Positions 1-11,289 of a stretch of DNA of 64,000 nt are shown one piece after another. The position numbers and the translations under genes were made by a program. The notes beneath the pieces were generated by a model. It did no database searches, had not been told where the DNA came from, and saw only the letters and a program-made list of their open reading frames with translations. The stretch comes from Pinus tabuliformis. Its lineage: Eukaryota > Streptophyta > Pinopsida > Pinales > Pinaceae. How positions within the stretch are numbered: the stretch's first letter is position 1; every line of letters starts with the position of its first letter. The stretch is taken from NCBI GenBank assembly GCA_031772625.1, contig CM062816.1, positions 830,044,556 through 830,108,555 on the forward strand. Direction: 5' to 3'.

Positions 1-596
1 CTAACAAGCTGCAATTTTCTTCATCCATAAGCTTAGCCAAGCCCTAGCCTTTGACAAGATTAGTGGGCTTCACCTCTATGTCAAATTCTATGAATTTTGC
101 AATCCATTTTGCCCTCTTTCCATCAATATCTGGCTGAGTTAAGACATCCTTTATTGAGGCTGAAGGTACATATGCAACTACTTGGAATGTAGAATATAAA
201 TTCTGAATGCTTTTAAAGACTTTATGAGAGCATAAGCTTGTTTTTAAATGAGGTCATACCTTAGTTCAGCATCCCTTAGAGTTGTGCTGAAAAAGGCCAT
301 GGGTGCTCTATGCCTTCATCATTTTTTTGCAACAGAACTGCCACAAGTGTATCATAAGAGGCAAAAGAGAAGATTCAAAACTCCTTAGTGTAATCTGGGT
401 TGATTAGAGTGGGAGATTCCATGATAGCTTGCTTGATGGCTTCAAAAGAGCTTCTTGAAGCAGCTGTCCATTTTATTTCTGATCCTTTCTTCAGCATGGA
501 AGTGATGTTCTTAACTAGCTCTGCAAAGTTTGGAATGAACCTCCTTACAAATTTAATCTTACCCAGGAAGGATTGAATGTCCCTTTTTGACCTTGG
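1..596 (-). pseudogene. Element C: end of RT and RNase H domain (degenerate)
   Basis: The piece at about 375-596 codes for the RT connection region of Ty3/gypsy polyproteins, with the family-typical core FLGKIKFVRRFIPNF. Further left, in the same sense, the RNase H region is recognisable (a FSFASYDTLVAVLLQ-like stretch near 300-360, then a VPSAS-like stretch near 150-190), broken by several stops. In the full element it would degrade RNA template during reverse transcription. The ORF appears to extend to 617, but the part beyond 596 is the LTR of inserted element B. Non-functional; the coding region continues beyond position 1. Confidence 0.85.
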
Positions 597-3403
597 TGTT
601 AGCACTTGAAATTTCACCTCAAGCTGAGAAAGGTAAACCTCAAGGCAACATCAAACCACTTAGCCTCGTAGCTAGCCCTACGGGGCAGGAGAGGGCTCTC
701 TCCGGTCTATCTCGATAAAGATCTTCAATGGGCGAGATAACCAATAGGGTAACACTCATTTTAGGCTAGTAAACTGATCAAAAGGGTTGATTTGGGATTT
801 TTGGGGTTTTTGGTGGAAAATTGGGGAATGACAATTTCAGGTGCGGGGATTGGACACAGTTTTTGCAGGGGGTTCTTTGGGGAGAGGTAGGAAATAGTAT
901 TGATGCTTTTAATAGAGATGGATGGATGAGAATGACCGGTGAGGAGTTAAAGAGAGCAAGAAATAACCTTGAATTCCCTTTAAACAGTCGAAAACATTGA
1001 TATTAAGCAAACTTAAAAGCAGAGCATGACAGTCATGAGTTCTACTTTAACACTTCATTTGCCTAATGTGCAGAAGGAAAAGTAAGGAAATGATTCACAT
1101 AACACACTTACAAGTACAAAGAGAAACACACCATCAATACATGTGACCACAAGAATCCCAAAAAGGACTGCAAAACCCTGGTCTTCCTTTGCCAAAAATT
1201 GCAGAGATACAGTGAGTAATACAATAAGAGCTTCTCCCTCAAGAGTCCAACCTTCCAACCCCTGAAAATGACTAAGAAAATACATAATATAGGCAAGCTA
1301 ACACCTTTCCTTGCCTCTAGGGGTCGAGCTCATCATCCTAGGAGCTGTTTCAACCAATTCTAAACTGAGCACTAAAATCTAGGCAGTCAAAACAACTTGC
1401 CTCTATAAGCTAGGAAACCAATTCATTCATTAAATGTTTGCTATTTCATGAATGAATCATCTAGAAGAGATACATAAGTGTAAAAGTGTCATAAAATTAC
1501 ATCATTTACAACAAGGAGGATAAAAATCAACTCCAAAAGTCAAACATAGTCAAAACTGCGTTTTGCTGAGCTATAGGCTGAAATCCTGAGCAATTTGCCT
1601 GACGGGTCACGCGCCAAATCCTGACGGGTTGCGCGCCTTTGAGAGCACTTTTGGGGCACTTTCAGGTGTCCAAATGAGGCAAGAGTAGGCTTGTTGGAAA
1701 GTTCTGTGAGTCTACTTTCCAACCCAACTGGAATTTCTGAATTTGGTTGTCATTTGCCCCTCCAAAATTGCAATCTCCCAAGACTGCTTTTTGTGTGTCA
1801 AAAATGTGGCAGAAAGTCATTTTTTGCTTGTTTTTTGACTTTCAGGAGGCCCAAAACTTCATAAAATCTCTTGGAAATGGGTGAACATGTGTAAATTTTC
1901 ATGCCAAATCTAGAAATGCTGAGTTTTTTGAAAATAGAGTTGCCAAGCGAAAGGGTCGGCGGGGGGTGAGACCCGTTGAGGGGACAAAACCTGTTTTTTG
2001 CCTGAAAAAACCAAAAATGACCCAAAATGCTCAAAATTTCTTGGAATTTGTGCTGGGGCTGAGCTATTTAGTGCCATGCTCCTTCAAGGAAGCCTCGGCC
2101 AAGATGTGGAGGGGGTCGGACCTTTTTCTTCGTTTTTGTGCTTTGGCCAACCGCCTTTGGAGCACCTTCATTTTTGCCTTGCATACATGCATTCGGGCCC
2201 AATAGTGGTTTTTCATGTTCCAGAGCAGGCTCAACTTCTGGTGTTGAATCACGATCATCACTTTGCTCATAGTCGGTTTCGGTTTCTGACATGGTTTCAG
2301 GGGCAAAGTGGCTAAAATGTACTGTTGCTTCTGCTTTGAAATCTGTTGTTTTAACTGTTTTGAAATGTTATTTCAAGGGGACAAGTAGCACAAGGGAAAT
2401 GTTAGGGAAGGGAGACTTGGAAGGGAAATTGGGAAAAATATATGAAACAGGGAGTTTAGGGGAAGAATTATGACATATACATCATCATACAATTTCATTT
2501 GCAAGGATGTTATGAGAGGTAGGGTTTAGGGTTTGATTTTTATTTCTTAGGGAAGAGGGGTAGGGTTTAGGGCTTTTCACCAATTTTGCAAGGGAAATTT
2601 ACATAGAAAGACAAGGAAAAAGAAATGGGAAATGGGGAAAAAAATGATAACAAGGGGATACAAAAATTATAACAAGGGGATACCTTAAAATAGCATATAA
2701 ACCCTAGCCATTTTTACAATTTTAAACCAAAGCAAAGTGGAGCTTTTCATTTGCAAATGGAGACCTTTGAAAATGCACTCATGATTTCCTTTAACCATAA
2801 CAAGCAACAAATTTTTGAGTTGGAGGGCCTACCTCACACAATTCGGCGATTTTGTGGCTCCTTGGTGAATTTACAGGCAGTTTTACAATGAAGGCGCTGA
2901 CGGGTCGCGTGCCTCACCCAACGGGTCGTGCGCCTCTGACGGGTCGCGCCCGTTACAATTTTGCACTGTCGGAGGGCGCTCAACGGGTCACGCGCCTCTG
3001 ACGGGTCGCGCGCCTCTGCAACTCACAACTTCGGCTCGAACTCACTTGCAATCACTTGCTCAATGACTTGGATGCACAATGAGGCTCGATGGAGGGAGAT
3101 TGGGGTTTTTATAACTTTATTTGAATTAATTTCATATCATAACCCACTTTATAATGTTTTTCTTTAACACTTTATAAACTTGACTTTTTGGTTTCCTTTT
3201 GTCCTGAAACTGATTGATTTGATGTTTTTCCTTGATAATTTTTGCAGGGATAGCTTCTGAGGGGTCTTGGCAAGGGATCCAGGGTTACATGCTGTCCTTT
3301 GAATCATTTTGAATTTTTACAATTTTTACAAAATTTTGAGAAATGACCTTGGCTTTAAAAACAGGGTTTTTAAATCCAAGGTAAAAATTAGATGTACAAG
3401 ATG
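597..3403 (-). repeat. Element B 3' (left) LTR, first segment
   Basis: Matches 11290-14085 nearly base for base. Features seen in both copies: a CpG-rich repeated motif ACGGGTCGCGCGCC (about 1598-1640 and 2898-3020), short TTTAGGG-like words at 2520-2575, and small ORFs on both strands that are LTR sequence rather than genes. The segment ends where A inserted; it resumes at 7947. Confidence 0.92.
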
Positions 3404-3786
3404 TGATGAAAATGTCATTAACTCAGAAAAATATATAAATCACACATAAAACCAGAGACACAATATTGGCGGAAAAAGGCTGAAGCCTCATGCTTCTCTC
3501 TCATTACACATTACTCATTCTCAAAATAATTGAATATAGTGTTACAAATAAATAGATGAGAGACAGTGTTCTCAAGATAGTGCGTGCTATCTTAGACACC
3601 TTTGGTTGAGATAATTTCTCCTTTGGTTGAGATAATTTCTCACCAGACACACCAATATAGGAGTTACCTAAACTAACTCCTATCTTAGAGGAACAACCCA
3701 AGAGTTAGGCACAAATTCCTAACTTGGAATATTTAATTAATTTATTTATTTTTGGATTTATTATTGTTTTATGAGAGAGTCTAACA
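3404..3786 (-). repeat. Element A 3' LTR (left)
   Basis: A 383-bp LTR reading TGTTAGACTC...TTTTCATCA on the minus strand. It contains a 21-bp tandem duplication (CTTTGGTTGAGATAATTTCT word twice, about 3599-3641) that is also present in the other LTR. Confidence 0.95.
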
Positions 3787-3800
3787 TTCCCCCCCTCAAT
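3787..3800 (-). promoter_or_regulatory. Element A polypurine tract
   Basis: TTCCCCCCCCTC on the plus strand is GAGGGGGGGGAA on the element's strand, directly against the 3' LTR. This is the expected position for the plus-strand primer of reverse transcription. Confidence 0.85.
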
Positions 3801-4387
3801 GATAAATCCAAAAACGAGAACCATCTTCCAAGTTCTCATGTTGATCCTCAAAAACATTGCCTGAAAAAACCGCCAAAACTGGATGCTGGAAAAAACTCAA
3901 ATCTGAAGAGAACATGAATCAGCTGCATGCTTGATTCATCTCTGAAGGACGCTTGACAACTCCATCATGTGCCAAGCCACAAAAGGATCCAACTGTCCTT
4001 TGCTTGAAAACAGCACCCGGTGTCCACTGACACAATTTGATGATGATTTCCCACTGGCTGAAGATGTCGAAAAACAACTTAATGTTGCTTTTGCTATGAT
4101 GAAAGCTGCTCACTGCTGCTTTGGCTGTCGATCGCCCACTGGCGAATTTGCTGATGCTCACTGCTGATGACAAATGCCCACTGGCTGATGAAGATGCCCA
4201 CTGGCTGCTTCACTGATGTTGTCGAGACTTTCAGTCTGACAACCACTTGTCAATTTCATTGACATTTTCCCCCCTTTGTCAGCTGAAAGGAGAGACAATA
4301 TTCTCCAAAATATATTTGAACTCCCCCCCTTCAGGTGTAGGAGAGTTTCACTGTTGTACTCCCTCATTCAACTGCATGAGAGTACCA

Positions 4388-5060
4388 TCATCTGTTCACT
4401 GCTGGCTGCACTATGTATGATTGTAGTCGGTTGTAGAACTGAGACAACCGTTTAACTGTGGATGACCATTCCCAAGGATCGATCCATTCATAATGTATCT
4501 TCAATTTGCCTGATTTTTGTTGGTTGCGACATTTTTCTGAGGAATGATTGTGGTTGCCACAATGGCAACACGGATGGAGATCAAAACACTGATCTTCCAT
4601 ATGACCGGCTCTTTGACAATGAGAGCACTTTGATTGGACTTCAACTTTACGTTGTGTGCAATACTGTTTGTCGGAAACTTTTGCAGAACCTGCTGAGGTG
4701 AGTGGTTCAAGAAATCCTGCACTCACAAACTTAATTGGCTTGGAATAATCTGGGATTTGTAAGTTGGTGTCATCAGGGACATATCCTAAGCCACGTCTAT
4801 TCTTGTTATTTTGAATTTCTTCCAGGGCTTGATGATGGGTTTAGAAGAAATTTGAATTTGATCATGAACAACTTCAACACTTGAAGTTGTTGGGATGAAT
4901 GACTTATCATCTGGATGGTTCAAAGACTTTTCTTGCAATTCATTCCTTTGAAGTTGGGACTCAAGCTGAAGAAACTCAATGGTTTCATGCGTTTGCTATA
5001 GATGCCGTGAAATATCAGCAAGAGTTTCTTTGCTGACGTGCACCATGTCTTCATCACTGG
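4388..5060 (-). pseudogene. Element A: Gag C-terminal remnant with two zinc knuckles
   Basis: The clearest part (4388-4726, 112 codons) contains two tandem CCHC zinc knuckles: CSHCQRAGHMEDQC and, seven residues further on, CCHCGNHNHSSEKC; both fit C-x2-C-x4-H-x4-C. Upstream, 4740-5060 in the same sense shows a Gln/Leu/Glu-rich helix-like stretch (near LESQLQRNELQEKSL) that looks like more of the same Gag. Such knuckles bind genomic RNA during packaging. No capsid domain is clearly recognisable, and no protease or pol follows. Non-functional remnant; the assignment to Gag is inferred from the knuckles and the position in an LTR element. Confidence 0.65.
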
Positions 5061-6880
5061 AGATGATCAAACTGTGAAGAATGTTTAACAACTGAATATG
5101 CTGCGCCATCTGAACTTGCTCACTTGAAGTCAGGCTCTCTTGTCGTAGATGTCGTGCTTTGAACTATTTCACTTTACTTGAATGACAGGCTCGCTTGCTA
5201 GGGGATTTGACTGGTACGCTCGCTTGATTTGTTGCTTATTGTACTTGCGGAGAACACTTGTTAGAACTTTCTGGAATTCAAGCTCGCTTGATGACGAACT
5301 CAACTTGCTTGATTGGTGTTAGAGTTGAACTCGTTTTGATTGCTGTGATGGTTGTTTCAAGGAGTTAAAACTCATGGACTCACTTGATTGTGCTTTAAAG
5401 GAAGGGTGTCGAACACTGTCAAAAATGCACCCAAAAAGCTTACAATGATTTCAATGATTCACTACAATGACTCAAGTCAAGACGTGGGTGTCGGTTTCAA
5501 CCGAGAATGCACCCTTACAATTCAATGTGATTTGAGTTTGATTACAAGTTCAACAATGTTGATGGAGACTGTGCGCTGAAACGTTGAAGTGTACAGATTC
5601 ATTAACTTGATTGTAGCGATGTAGACTTTGCTTTGAAATGCTGGAGTTTGCAGATTCATGAACTTGATTATATTGAGTGAATTTATTTGTTGAGCTAGAA
5701 TGCTGATGTTGAAAACTTTGATTATTTGTTGTAGTGACGCAAATGCATGAGTTGAGCTGAATTATCCTTCCTTGCAGCTATTTTGTTACAAGTATTGTGC
5801 TTGCTTGCATTGAACTTTATGTGTGTTAAATGAGATCATTTATGTGTCAAAACTAGACACAAATCATAAGCAAAAAACATGAAGTATACACCATCATCAA
5901 CACACTCTTCATGTACCTAAGATCCCCTTATTCAATTTCGGGCGGATCTAGGACACTATCACCACAAATAATATGTCTTTATTAAATTTTGGAGTACATA
6001 AGCGCTCAGCTTCACAACATCTTCATGGAATCAGAGTTCTAGAATTTTGTGAAAGAAGAAAATGTCTTCAAAAAACTACCTACACTCACTCACTCTCAAA
6101 ATCTCTTTCAAAATAAAATATTACTTTGGATTACAAAAAAAATTTCTCTCAAAGAAATCCACTTATCTTCTTTCTTATGTCACTCCTTATATCTCCCAAA
6201 AGCACTCCAAAAAATTTACACTTTAAACGGCATACCTCATTACAAAAATTAAAAAAATATTTTCCACTCCTTATCTCTCCAAAACACACTTTAACTAACT
6301 TATGCCCACTCAAACATAATAAAATCTCCACTTCACATTACACCACTCATTCGTTTTTATCTCCATTTCATATTACACCACTCATTCGTTTTTATGCATC
6401 AGGCTTAAGAAAAATACAAGTAAAAGCTCACGTTTTGGAAATGTGCATTTTCCCAGCATAAAACCTTTAAAAATATTACTCCATTAAGAGGGCTTTAAAA
6501 TGTTTTGACTTTGAAAATTTGATCTACCTGACGATGTGAAAGCTAGAAGAGTTGGAGGTCATTCACTTCAACGACATGATGAAAATGACATGCTTTGAAT
6601 CAACGCATCAATGCTTCAATGAAACTTAAGCATTACTTGTAGTTTCCACGCGGATCAGTCAAACAATTCCATGCTTTCCTTCAGCGTTTGCGAGATTGAT
6701 TGAGAATTCGGCTCTGAAAAACAGCTACAAAAGCTGAAATTCCTGCAAGACCTGTCGCGGATAAAACCGCAGATGATTCAAAAGGCGCTTTTGTTATCAG
6801 CTTCACACTTATTTCTCCCCAAAAAACACTATAATTAAAAAAAAAAACACTTTTCAATTACAGCTCCGCTTAACTTTCAC
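5061..6880. other. Element A interior without recognisable coding
   Basis: AT-rich sequence without a convincing ORF. A 29-bp near-duplicate (CATTACACCACTCATTCG word) lies at about 6334-6393. Its origin is unclear; it could be old internal element sequence or captured non-coding DNA. Confidence 0.5.
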
Positions 6881-6884
6881 TCAA

Positions 6885-7475
6885 CTATATTCCACCATCT
6901 GCAGTGTATGCCGCAAATAAGCTATCTCCGTATGGATGCCAGGTCATGTCCTCTGGCCATCTTCTTTGTCCGGGAGATAGACAGTCAGATGTGCTAAGCA
7001 ATGCTACACTCAAACCTTTTCCCTGAAGTTGCCATAGGTTTACAGTTCCATCCAATGCACTAGTTGCAAAGAGTTGCTCACTGGCAGGATTCATAACAAG
7101 ACTTCGAAGTTTTCGTTTGTGCGGACTAGAGAGGAGAGTTCCTGTCTGAAAACGTAATGGTGATGGTCTTGCATTACTGCTGCCACCACGTACGCTTGAA
7201 ATCAAATCCACATGCTCCTTCTGCTCTAACTTCCTCTTCGGTCGCTTCTCTTGTAAATCTCTACTTTCCAACTGAGTTAAAGATCTAGCAGCAGATATAT
7301 CTCCTTTTGAGGATGACGGATTTTCAAATTGGGATGGACTCCGACTCAAAGCAGCAGCCCTTACACCAGATGTTGACAATGCCTTGTTGCCTTCAACTGG
7401 CCGCGTTGATGACCGCGTACTCACTGGCAGCAATTTTAAAAAAATGGAGAATACACTGTCCAGAACGCAGAGCAA
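6885..7475 (-). pseudogene. Element A: captured host gene fragment, WD40-repeat protein
   Basis: An open frame of about 196 codons. Residues about 20-125 are Ser/Arg/Lys-rich and probably disordered. The remainder is one clear WD40 blade (SLVMNPASEQLFATSALDGTV with NLWQLQGKG) and the start of the next (WHPYGDSLFAAYTADGG). This is typical of a plant transducin/WD40 family protein and unlike any retroelement product. It lies just inside the primer site, in the element's sense. The frame begins without an ATG and stops right after the second blade begins, so only part of the parent gene is present. A pyrimidine-rich run ending in CCAG near 7425-7455 could be an intron end, which would indicate capture of genomic DNA. 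The parent gene is not identified. Confidence 0.7.
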
Positions 7476-7550
7476 ACAGCTCTTGAACGCAAGCGCATCT
7501 CAGCTCTAGGAATTTTATCACAAGACAACACACAGGCCTCTGATCCTATG

Positions 7551-7562
7551 CTCTGATACCAC
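7551..7562 (-). promoter_or_regulatory. Element A primer binding site (tRNA-iMet)
   Basis: The minus strand reads TGGTATCAGAGC immediately inside the 5' LTR. This is the standard complement of the initiator methionine tRNA 3' end in plant LTR elements. Confidence 0.93.
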
Positions 7563-7563
7563 A

Positions 7564-7946
7564 TGATGAAAATGACATTAACTCATAAAAATATATAAAT
7601 CACACATAAAACCAGAGACACAATATTGGCGGAAAAAGGCTGAAGCCTCATGCTTCTCTCTCATTACACATTACTCATTCTCAAAATAATTGAATATAGT
7701 GTTACAAATAAATAGATGAGAGACAGTGTTCTCAAGATAGTGCGTGCTATCTTAGACACCTTTGGTTGAGATAATTTCTCCTTTGGTTGAGATAATTTCT
7801 CACCAGACACACCAATATAGGAGTTACCTAAACTAACTCCTATCTTAGAGGAACAACCCAAGAGTTAGGCACAAATTCCTAACTTGGAATATTTAATTTA
7901 TTTATTTATTTTTGGATTTATTATTGTTTTATGAGAGAGTCTAACA
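7564..7946 (-). repeat. Element A 5' LTR (right)
   Basis: A 383-bp partner of 3404-3786 with the same 21-bp internal duplication (about 7760-7801). It is followed by AGATG, the second copy of the target duplication. Confidence 0.95.
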
Positions 7947-8278
7947 AGATGAAATCTTTAAAAGAAGCACTTTGGCAATCATCCCTCTGGCCTGCTGGGC
8001 ATTTATTGACTTTTGAAGACATGACCTCGAAGACAAATTGGACCTAAACCCTAGACCTAGAATTTTGACCTCAAGACAAGACAAGTAACCTTGAAAAAGT
8101 TTAATGACTGAAACAACTTGATACAGCAGTGCCAAGAGGGGAATAAAGACACCAGCTCCTCCATCAGGGTTATGGCATGCCTAATGGAATGTAATAAGAT
8201 GACACTGATGAGACACCTACTTATGCAAATGCAAAGAGCTTTGATCGCTGATGGAGGGCTACAAGACCGACTCTAACA
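7947..8278 (-). repeat. Element B 3' LTR, second segment
   Basis: Resumes the B LTR after element A and aligns with 14079-14406. It ends CTCTAACA at 8278, the LTR end. Confidence 0.92.
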
Positions 8279-8546
8279 TTGGCTCCAATGGGGATGGTAG
8301 CTCCTTGGAGGTGCCAAGAACCTCAGACCTCTGGGAGAGGGGACCAGTGCCTTCATTCATTGGGCAATGGAGTCAAAAACTCAAGCTGAAATGCATGACT
8401 GAAAACTGATGATTTGACAACACAAATTGACTCTCACTCAACTAAAAACTGACTCAATACTTAAACAAAACCGACAAACTGAAAATGATTCTCAAAGTGG
8501 AGCTTATTCATCAAAACCTACTCTAACAGTTTCATTCATCACCTGA
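8279..8546. other. Element B untranslated region between Gag ORF and 3' LTR
   Basis: No ORF of note. The base composition beside the LTR does not show the usual purine-only tract on the element's strand. Confidence 0.6.
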
Positions 8547-11015
8547 TCAAGTGAAATGAAACAACCAGTGCAACCAAGTAAGTATCCCATCTGCTGTTCG
8601 AATTCTCCGCAAGTGCTCGCTTATGAAAAACAAGAGAGAACTACTGAAAGGCAACTCCCATGACAACTTAGAAACAGATCCATTGAATGATATGAATTCT
8701 CTATCCGCCTCCAAAAACACTGCATAAGGATCTTGAAGTTCAAGCACACTGGAACTTAGCTCATCCAATGGATTACTTCTCTTCTCCTCATACCATGAAT
8801 GCAAACTTTGATCTGAGCCTTGTGACGAGACCTCTGCTGAAAATGACAAAGAAACCGGCTGCCGGATCAAATTCATATCAGCACATGTTTCAAGCTCACA
8901 TGTAGTCAATGGAGAAAGACTTTGACTGCAAACCTCATCCAAAACATCAGCTATTGGATCATGAAAAACTTGAAAAGACTGTTGTAATGTATCCATTGAA
9001 AATGCATGACATCCTTCTAGCTGTTCATCTTTTTCTTGAGAGATTTTACGAAGATTCTGCCTTATAAACTGAAATTCTTCGAAACAAAAGGGTATAGAAT
9101 CTTCCTGCATCATCAAATCGTGTATTTCGTCTTCCACAACTTCATCTGTAATCTGTCCTTCAATTTCATTTGGTGGCTGTAAATCTGATGCTACAGGCTG
9201 CTCAAGAATTTTGTTATCTGTCTCATCCTCAACATTAACACTGAGAGATTGCTGATTTGTTATAGGTTGTTCATTTGAAGATTTACTATGCAATCTACCC
9301 TTCAAAAACTGAAATGATTCAAAACAGAATGGTACGGAGTCACCTTGAATCATTAAATCATGTGTGTGCACTTCCAAGTCTTCAGCCGCAACTTGACAAT
9401 CAATGGCTTTCGGGGGTTGCAAATCTGAATATGAGAAGTCTTGAACAAAATTTCCATTGCTCTCAAGATGATTCAAATCAAGACTTGTTGACATTTGATT
9501 TCTGATTGCATGGTAGTTATCTCTGATGAACTGAAACGAATCAAAACAAAAAGGCAAATATCCTTCACTTACTTCAAACTTTGATGCACTTTCCTCGGCA
9601 ATGTCATAGCTGATATGTGATGGCTGAACATTGTATTCAAGCTGCTGAAAATGAACTTTTTCCTCCTCCCACAAACTAGCTGCTGATTTGTCGGCAAGAT
9701 TAGCTTCTCTTTGGAGAACATAATCATCATCATACTGATCAAACTGAGGCAAATCATCAGTATAAAAGACATCATCAAGCATGCAGGTCATATCAACAGT
9801 TCTTTCTTCTCCAAGGTGATCTACAAAACAATCATTATCAAATCTATGACAACTAGGATAAGAAAGAAAATGTTTTGGATCAGCAACTTTTTCCTTTTCA
9901 ATCAGCGAGCCTTGAACTTGAACATCATAATCATTCCTTGTGTTGATCTTGTCCATCATCTTTTCCAGTGCACTTACCAAAATGTCAAGCTTCACCTCTA
10001 GAGATGTCGATTCGGCCGGATCTATGTTTTTCATCTCTTCTTCCTTCAACCTTGCCCTTCGGATCAGCAGATGCGCCTCTACATTTACTGCACGATTTTG
10101 CATCTCGTGAAGTGTTGCAATATCCCTTTCTCTCAGCTGAAACTCCATCTCCGGATCAAAGGCACCCGGATAGTGCAAGAGAGCAGATCTAGGAGAAGGT
10201 CTAATATCAACTGGCATCGAATAATAAACTTGGTTAAATCTGGCTGAAAATTGTTGTACTGTCTCCCCTGGTAGTCTTTTCGGCTGGTTATACTCTTCTA
10301 TAATCAAGAAAAGGTTTTGTCTGATCATCCACCTGTCGAGAAAAACTTTGACAAACTGCTGGAAATCTGAAATGCTTGCATCAGGCAGGGTTTTGAACCA
10401 ACTCTTCACTTTGGCTTGCAAAGAAAGAGCAAAAAGCCTAATACTAGCATCTTCATCATCAACTTCAAAAAGATCTAGAAAATTCTCAAAACTCTGCACA
10501 TGTTGCTCAGCGTTGACATTCTTACATTCACCATCAAACCTCGGCAAGTATAGATCATAGTTTTTGGGGAAAGCATGAAGAACAGGATGTAAAACAAGAG
10601 GTTTATACCGATCTGGAATTTTACAAGGTGTAGGGGTATGTACAGCAGGTATAGAATCTGTCTTGGTCTTTTGAGGTTCATCAATTCGAAGATGGTCACC
10701 ACAAAATTTAGAAGAAAGGTCTTGATCAAGCTGAAAGGCATGCAAATCTTTGGTTTTCACAATCTTCAAAGGGAAAGAATCAACTGCAGGCCGAGGATCT
10801 TTTCTCAAGCATAGTGTACTTTGCAAAGCCTTCTTGACATTCTTGGGAAAGGGAAAAGAGAAGAAATAATTTATGACAAAGAAAAAAACAACTTGGATGA
10901 AATTCCAACTTGAATACTTGATCTGTCCATGTTGTCCTTTCATGTTTTTGCTGGTCGGGATCATCCTCCAGTGGAGTCTTTGGATCTGATCTTGAAAATG
11001 ATTTAGAGTCGCCAA
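8547..11015 (-). CDS. Element B: Gag-like protein with C-terminal PFCF repeats
   Basis: Intact 822-codon ORF. Residues about 150-330 form a Retrotrans_gag-type capsid region: LPRFDGE, then WFKTLPDASI, then LPGETVQQFSARFN and LRERDIATLHEMQNRAV. It is related to the Gag of element C, which has LRERRCATLADMQDAAL at the equivalent place. Downstream, an acidic region of about 450 residues has no zinc knuckle and no protease. It carries three copies of a motif PFCFxxFQF(I/L)(R/K) at about residues 486, 559 and 640. The last two are preceded by DLQPP and HDLMxQ(G/E)DS, giving units of about 73-81 residues. No pol follows. The start is uncertain: the first residues are hydrophobic and a later Met may be used. 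Likely role: particle protein of a non-autonomous element. Confidence 0.85.
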   Translation of the reverse strand: MATLNHFQDQIQRLHWRMIPTSKNMKGQHGQIKYSSWNFIQVVFFFVINYFFSFPFPKNVKKALQSTLCLRKDPRPAVDSFPLKIVKTKDLHAFQLDQDLSSKFCGDHLRIDEPQKTKTDSIPAVHTPTPCKIPDRYKPLVLHPVLHAFPKNYDLYLPRFDGECKNVNAEQHVQSFENFLDLFEVDDEDASIRLFALSLQAKVKSWFKTLPDASISDFQQFVKVFLDRWMIRQNLFLIIEEYNQPKRLPGETVQQFSARFNQVYYSMPVDIRPSPRSALLHYPGAFDPEMEFQLRERDIATLHEMQNRAVNVEAHLLIRRARLKEEEMKNIDPAESTSLEVKLDILVSALEKMMDKINTRNDYDVQVQGSLIEKEKVADPKHFLSYPSCHRFDNDCFVDHLGEERTVDMTCMLDDVFYTDDLPQFDQYDDDYVLQREANLADKSAASLWEEEKVHFQQLEYNVQPSHISYDIAEESASKFEVSEGYLPFCFDSFQFIRDNYHAIRNQMSTSLDLNHLESNGNFVQDFSYSDLQPPKAIDCQVAAEDLEVHTHDLMIQGDSVPFCFESFQFLKGRLHSKSSNEQPITNQQSLSVNVEDETDNKILEQPVASDLQPPNEIEGQITDEVVEDEIHDLMMQEDSIPFCFEEFQFIRQNLRKISQEKDEQLEGCHAFSMDTLQQSFQVFHDPIADVLDEVCSQSLSPLTTCELETCADMNLIRQPVSLSFSAEVSSQGSDQSLHSWYEEKRSNPLDELSSSVLELQDPYAVFLEADREFISFNGSVSKLSWELPFSSSLLFFISEHLRRIRTADGILTWLHWLFHFT

Positions 11016-11289
11016 GTGAATTATTTCAGCCTTTCAAGTGTCTGATCGTTGTCCACCATCAAAAATCAGATCTGAACTTGATACATGTACTGGGGTAAAA
11101 TTCAATCGAAGTGTTGTTTTCACAAGCTCGCGGAGATTGACTGAAGCAGCGTTTATCTACTTCCGCTTATGCAAAGCAAAAGCGTTTCGAAGGCTACCTG
11201 TGTAACTTCAGGCTCCATCTAAGACTTATGAAGCAAACACATCAATGAGCAAACGATTAGTTTGTTCTTTCCCAGTATGGTCGCCAGTA
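11016..11289 (-). other. Element B leader
   Basis: Untranslated leader between the 5' LTR and the Gag start. It contains sequence homologous to the element C leader at 18350-18440. Confidence 0.65.
11269..11286 (-). promoter_or_regulatory. Element B primer binding site (divergent)
   Basis: The minus strand reads TGGCGACCATACTGGGAA three bases inside the LTR. It aligns with, but differs from, the Asp-type site TGGCACCGTTGCCGGGGA of element D, so the primer tRNA is uncertain. Confidence 0.6.

Larger units (their letters stand above)
3404..7946 (-). mobile_element. Element A: non-autonomous LTR retrotransposon carrying a host WD40 gene piece
   Basis: Two 383-bp LTRs (3404-3786, 7564-7946) differ at about three positions by eye, so this is the youngest LTR element visible. 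The target duplication AGATG is at 3399-3403 and 7947-7951. Minus orientation is set by a tRNA-iMet primer site beside the right LTR and a G-rich polypurine tract beside the left LTR. The 3.8 kb interior lacks protease, integrase and RT. Read 5' to 3' it holds a WD40-repeat fragment, about 1.8 kb without recognisable coding, and a Gag-like double zinc-knuckle remnant. The primer site fits a Ty1/copia-type or similar partner. Confidence 0.93.

Noticed and set aside
375..617. Complete small gene of 80 codons
   Set aside because: The last bases (597-617) are the inserted B LTR; the rest is an RT/RNase H fragment of element C.
1055..1296. Hydrophobic small ORFs in the B LTR (also 11748-11989)
   Set aside because: Duplicated only because LTRs are duplicated; no homology and overlapping frames.
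2519..2576. TTTAGGG words suggesting telomeric repeats (also 13213-13268)
   Set aside because: Only a few copies, not in tandem, and part of the B LTR in both positions.
6049..6461. ORFs in element A interior
   Set aside because: Low-complexity, AT-rich translations without homology.
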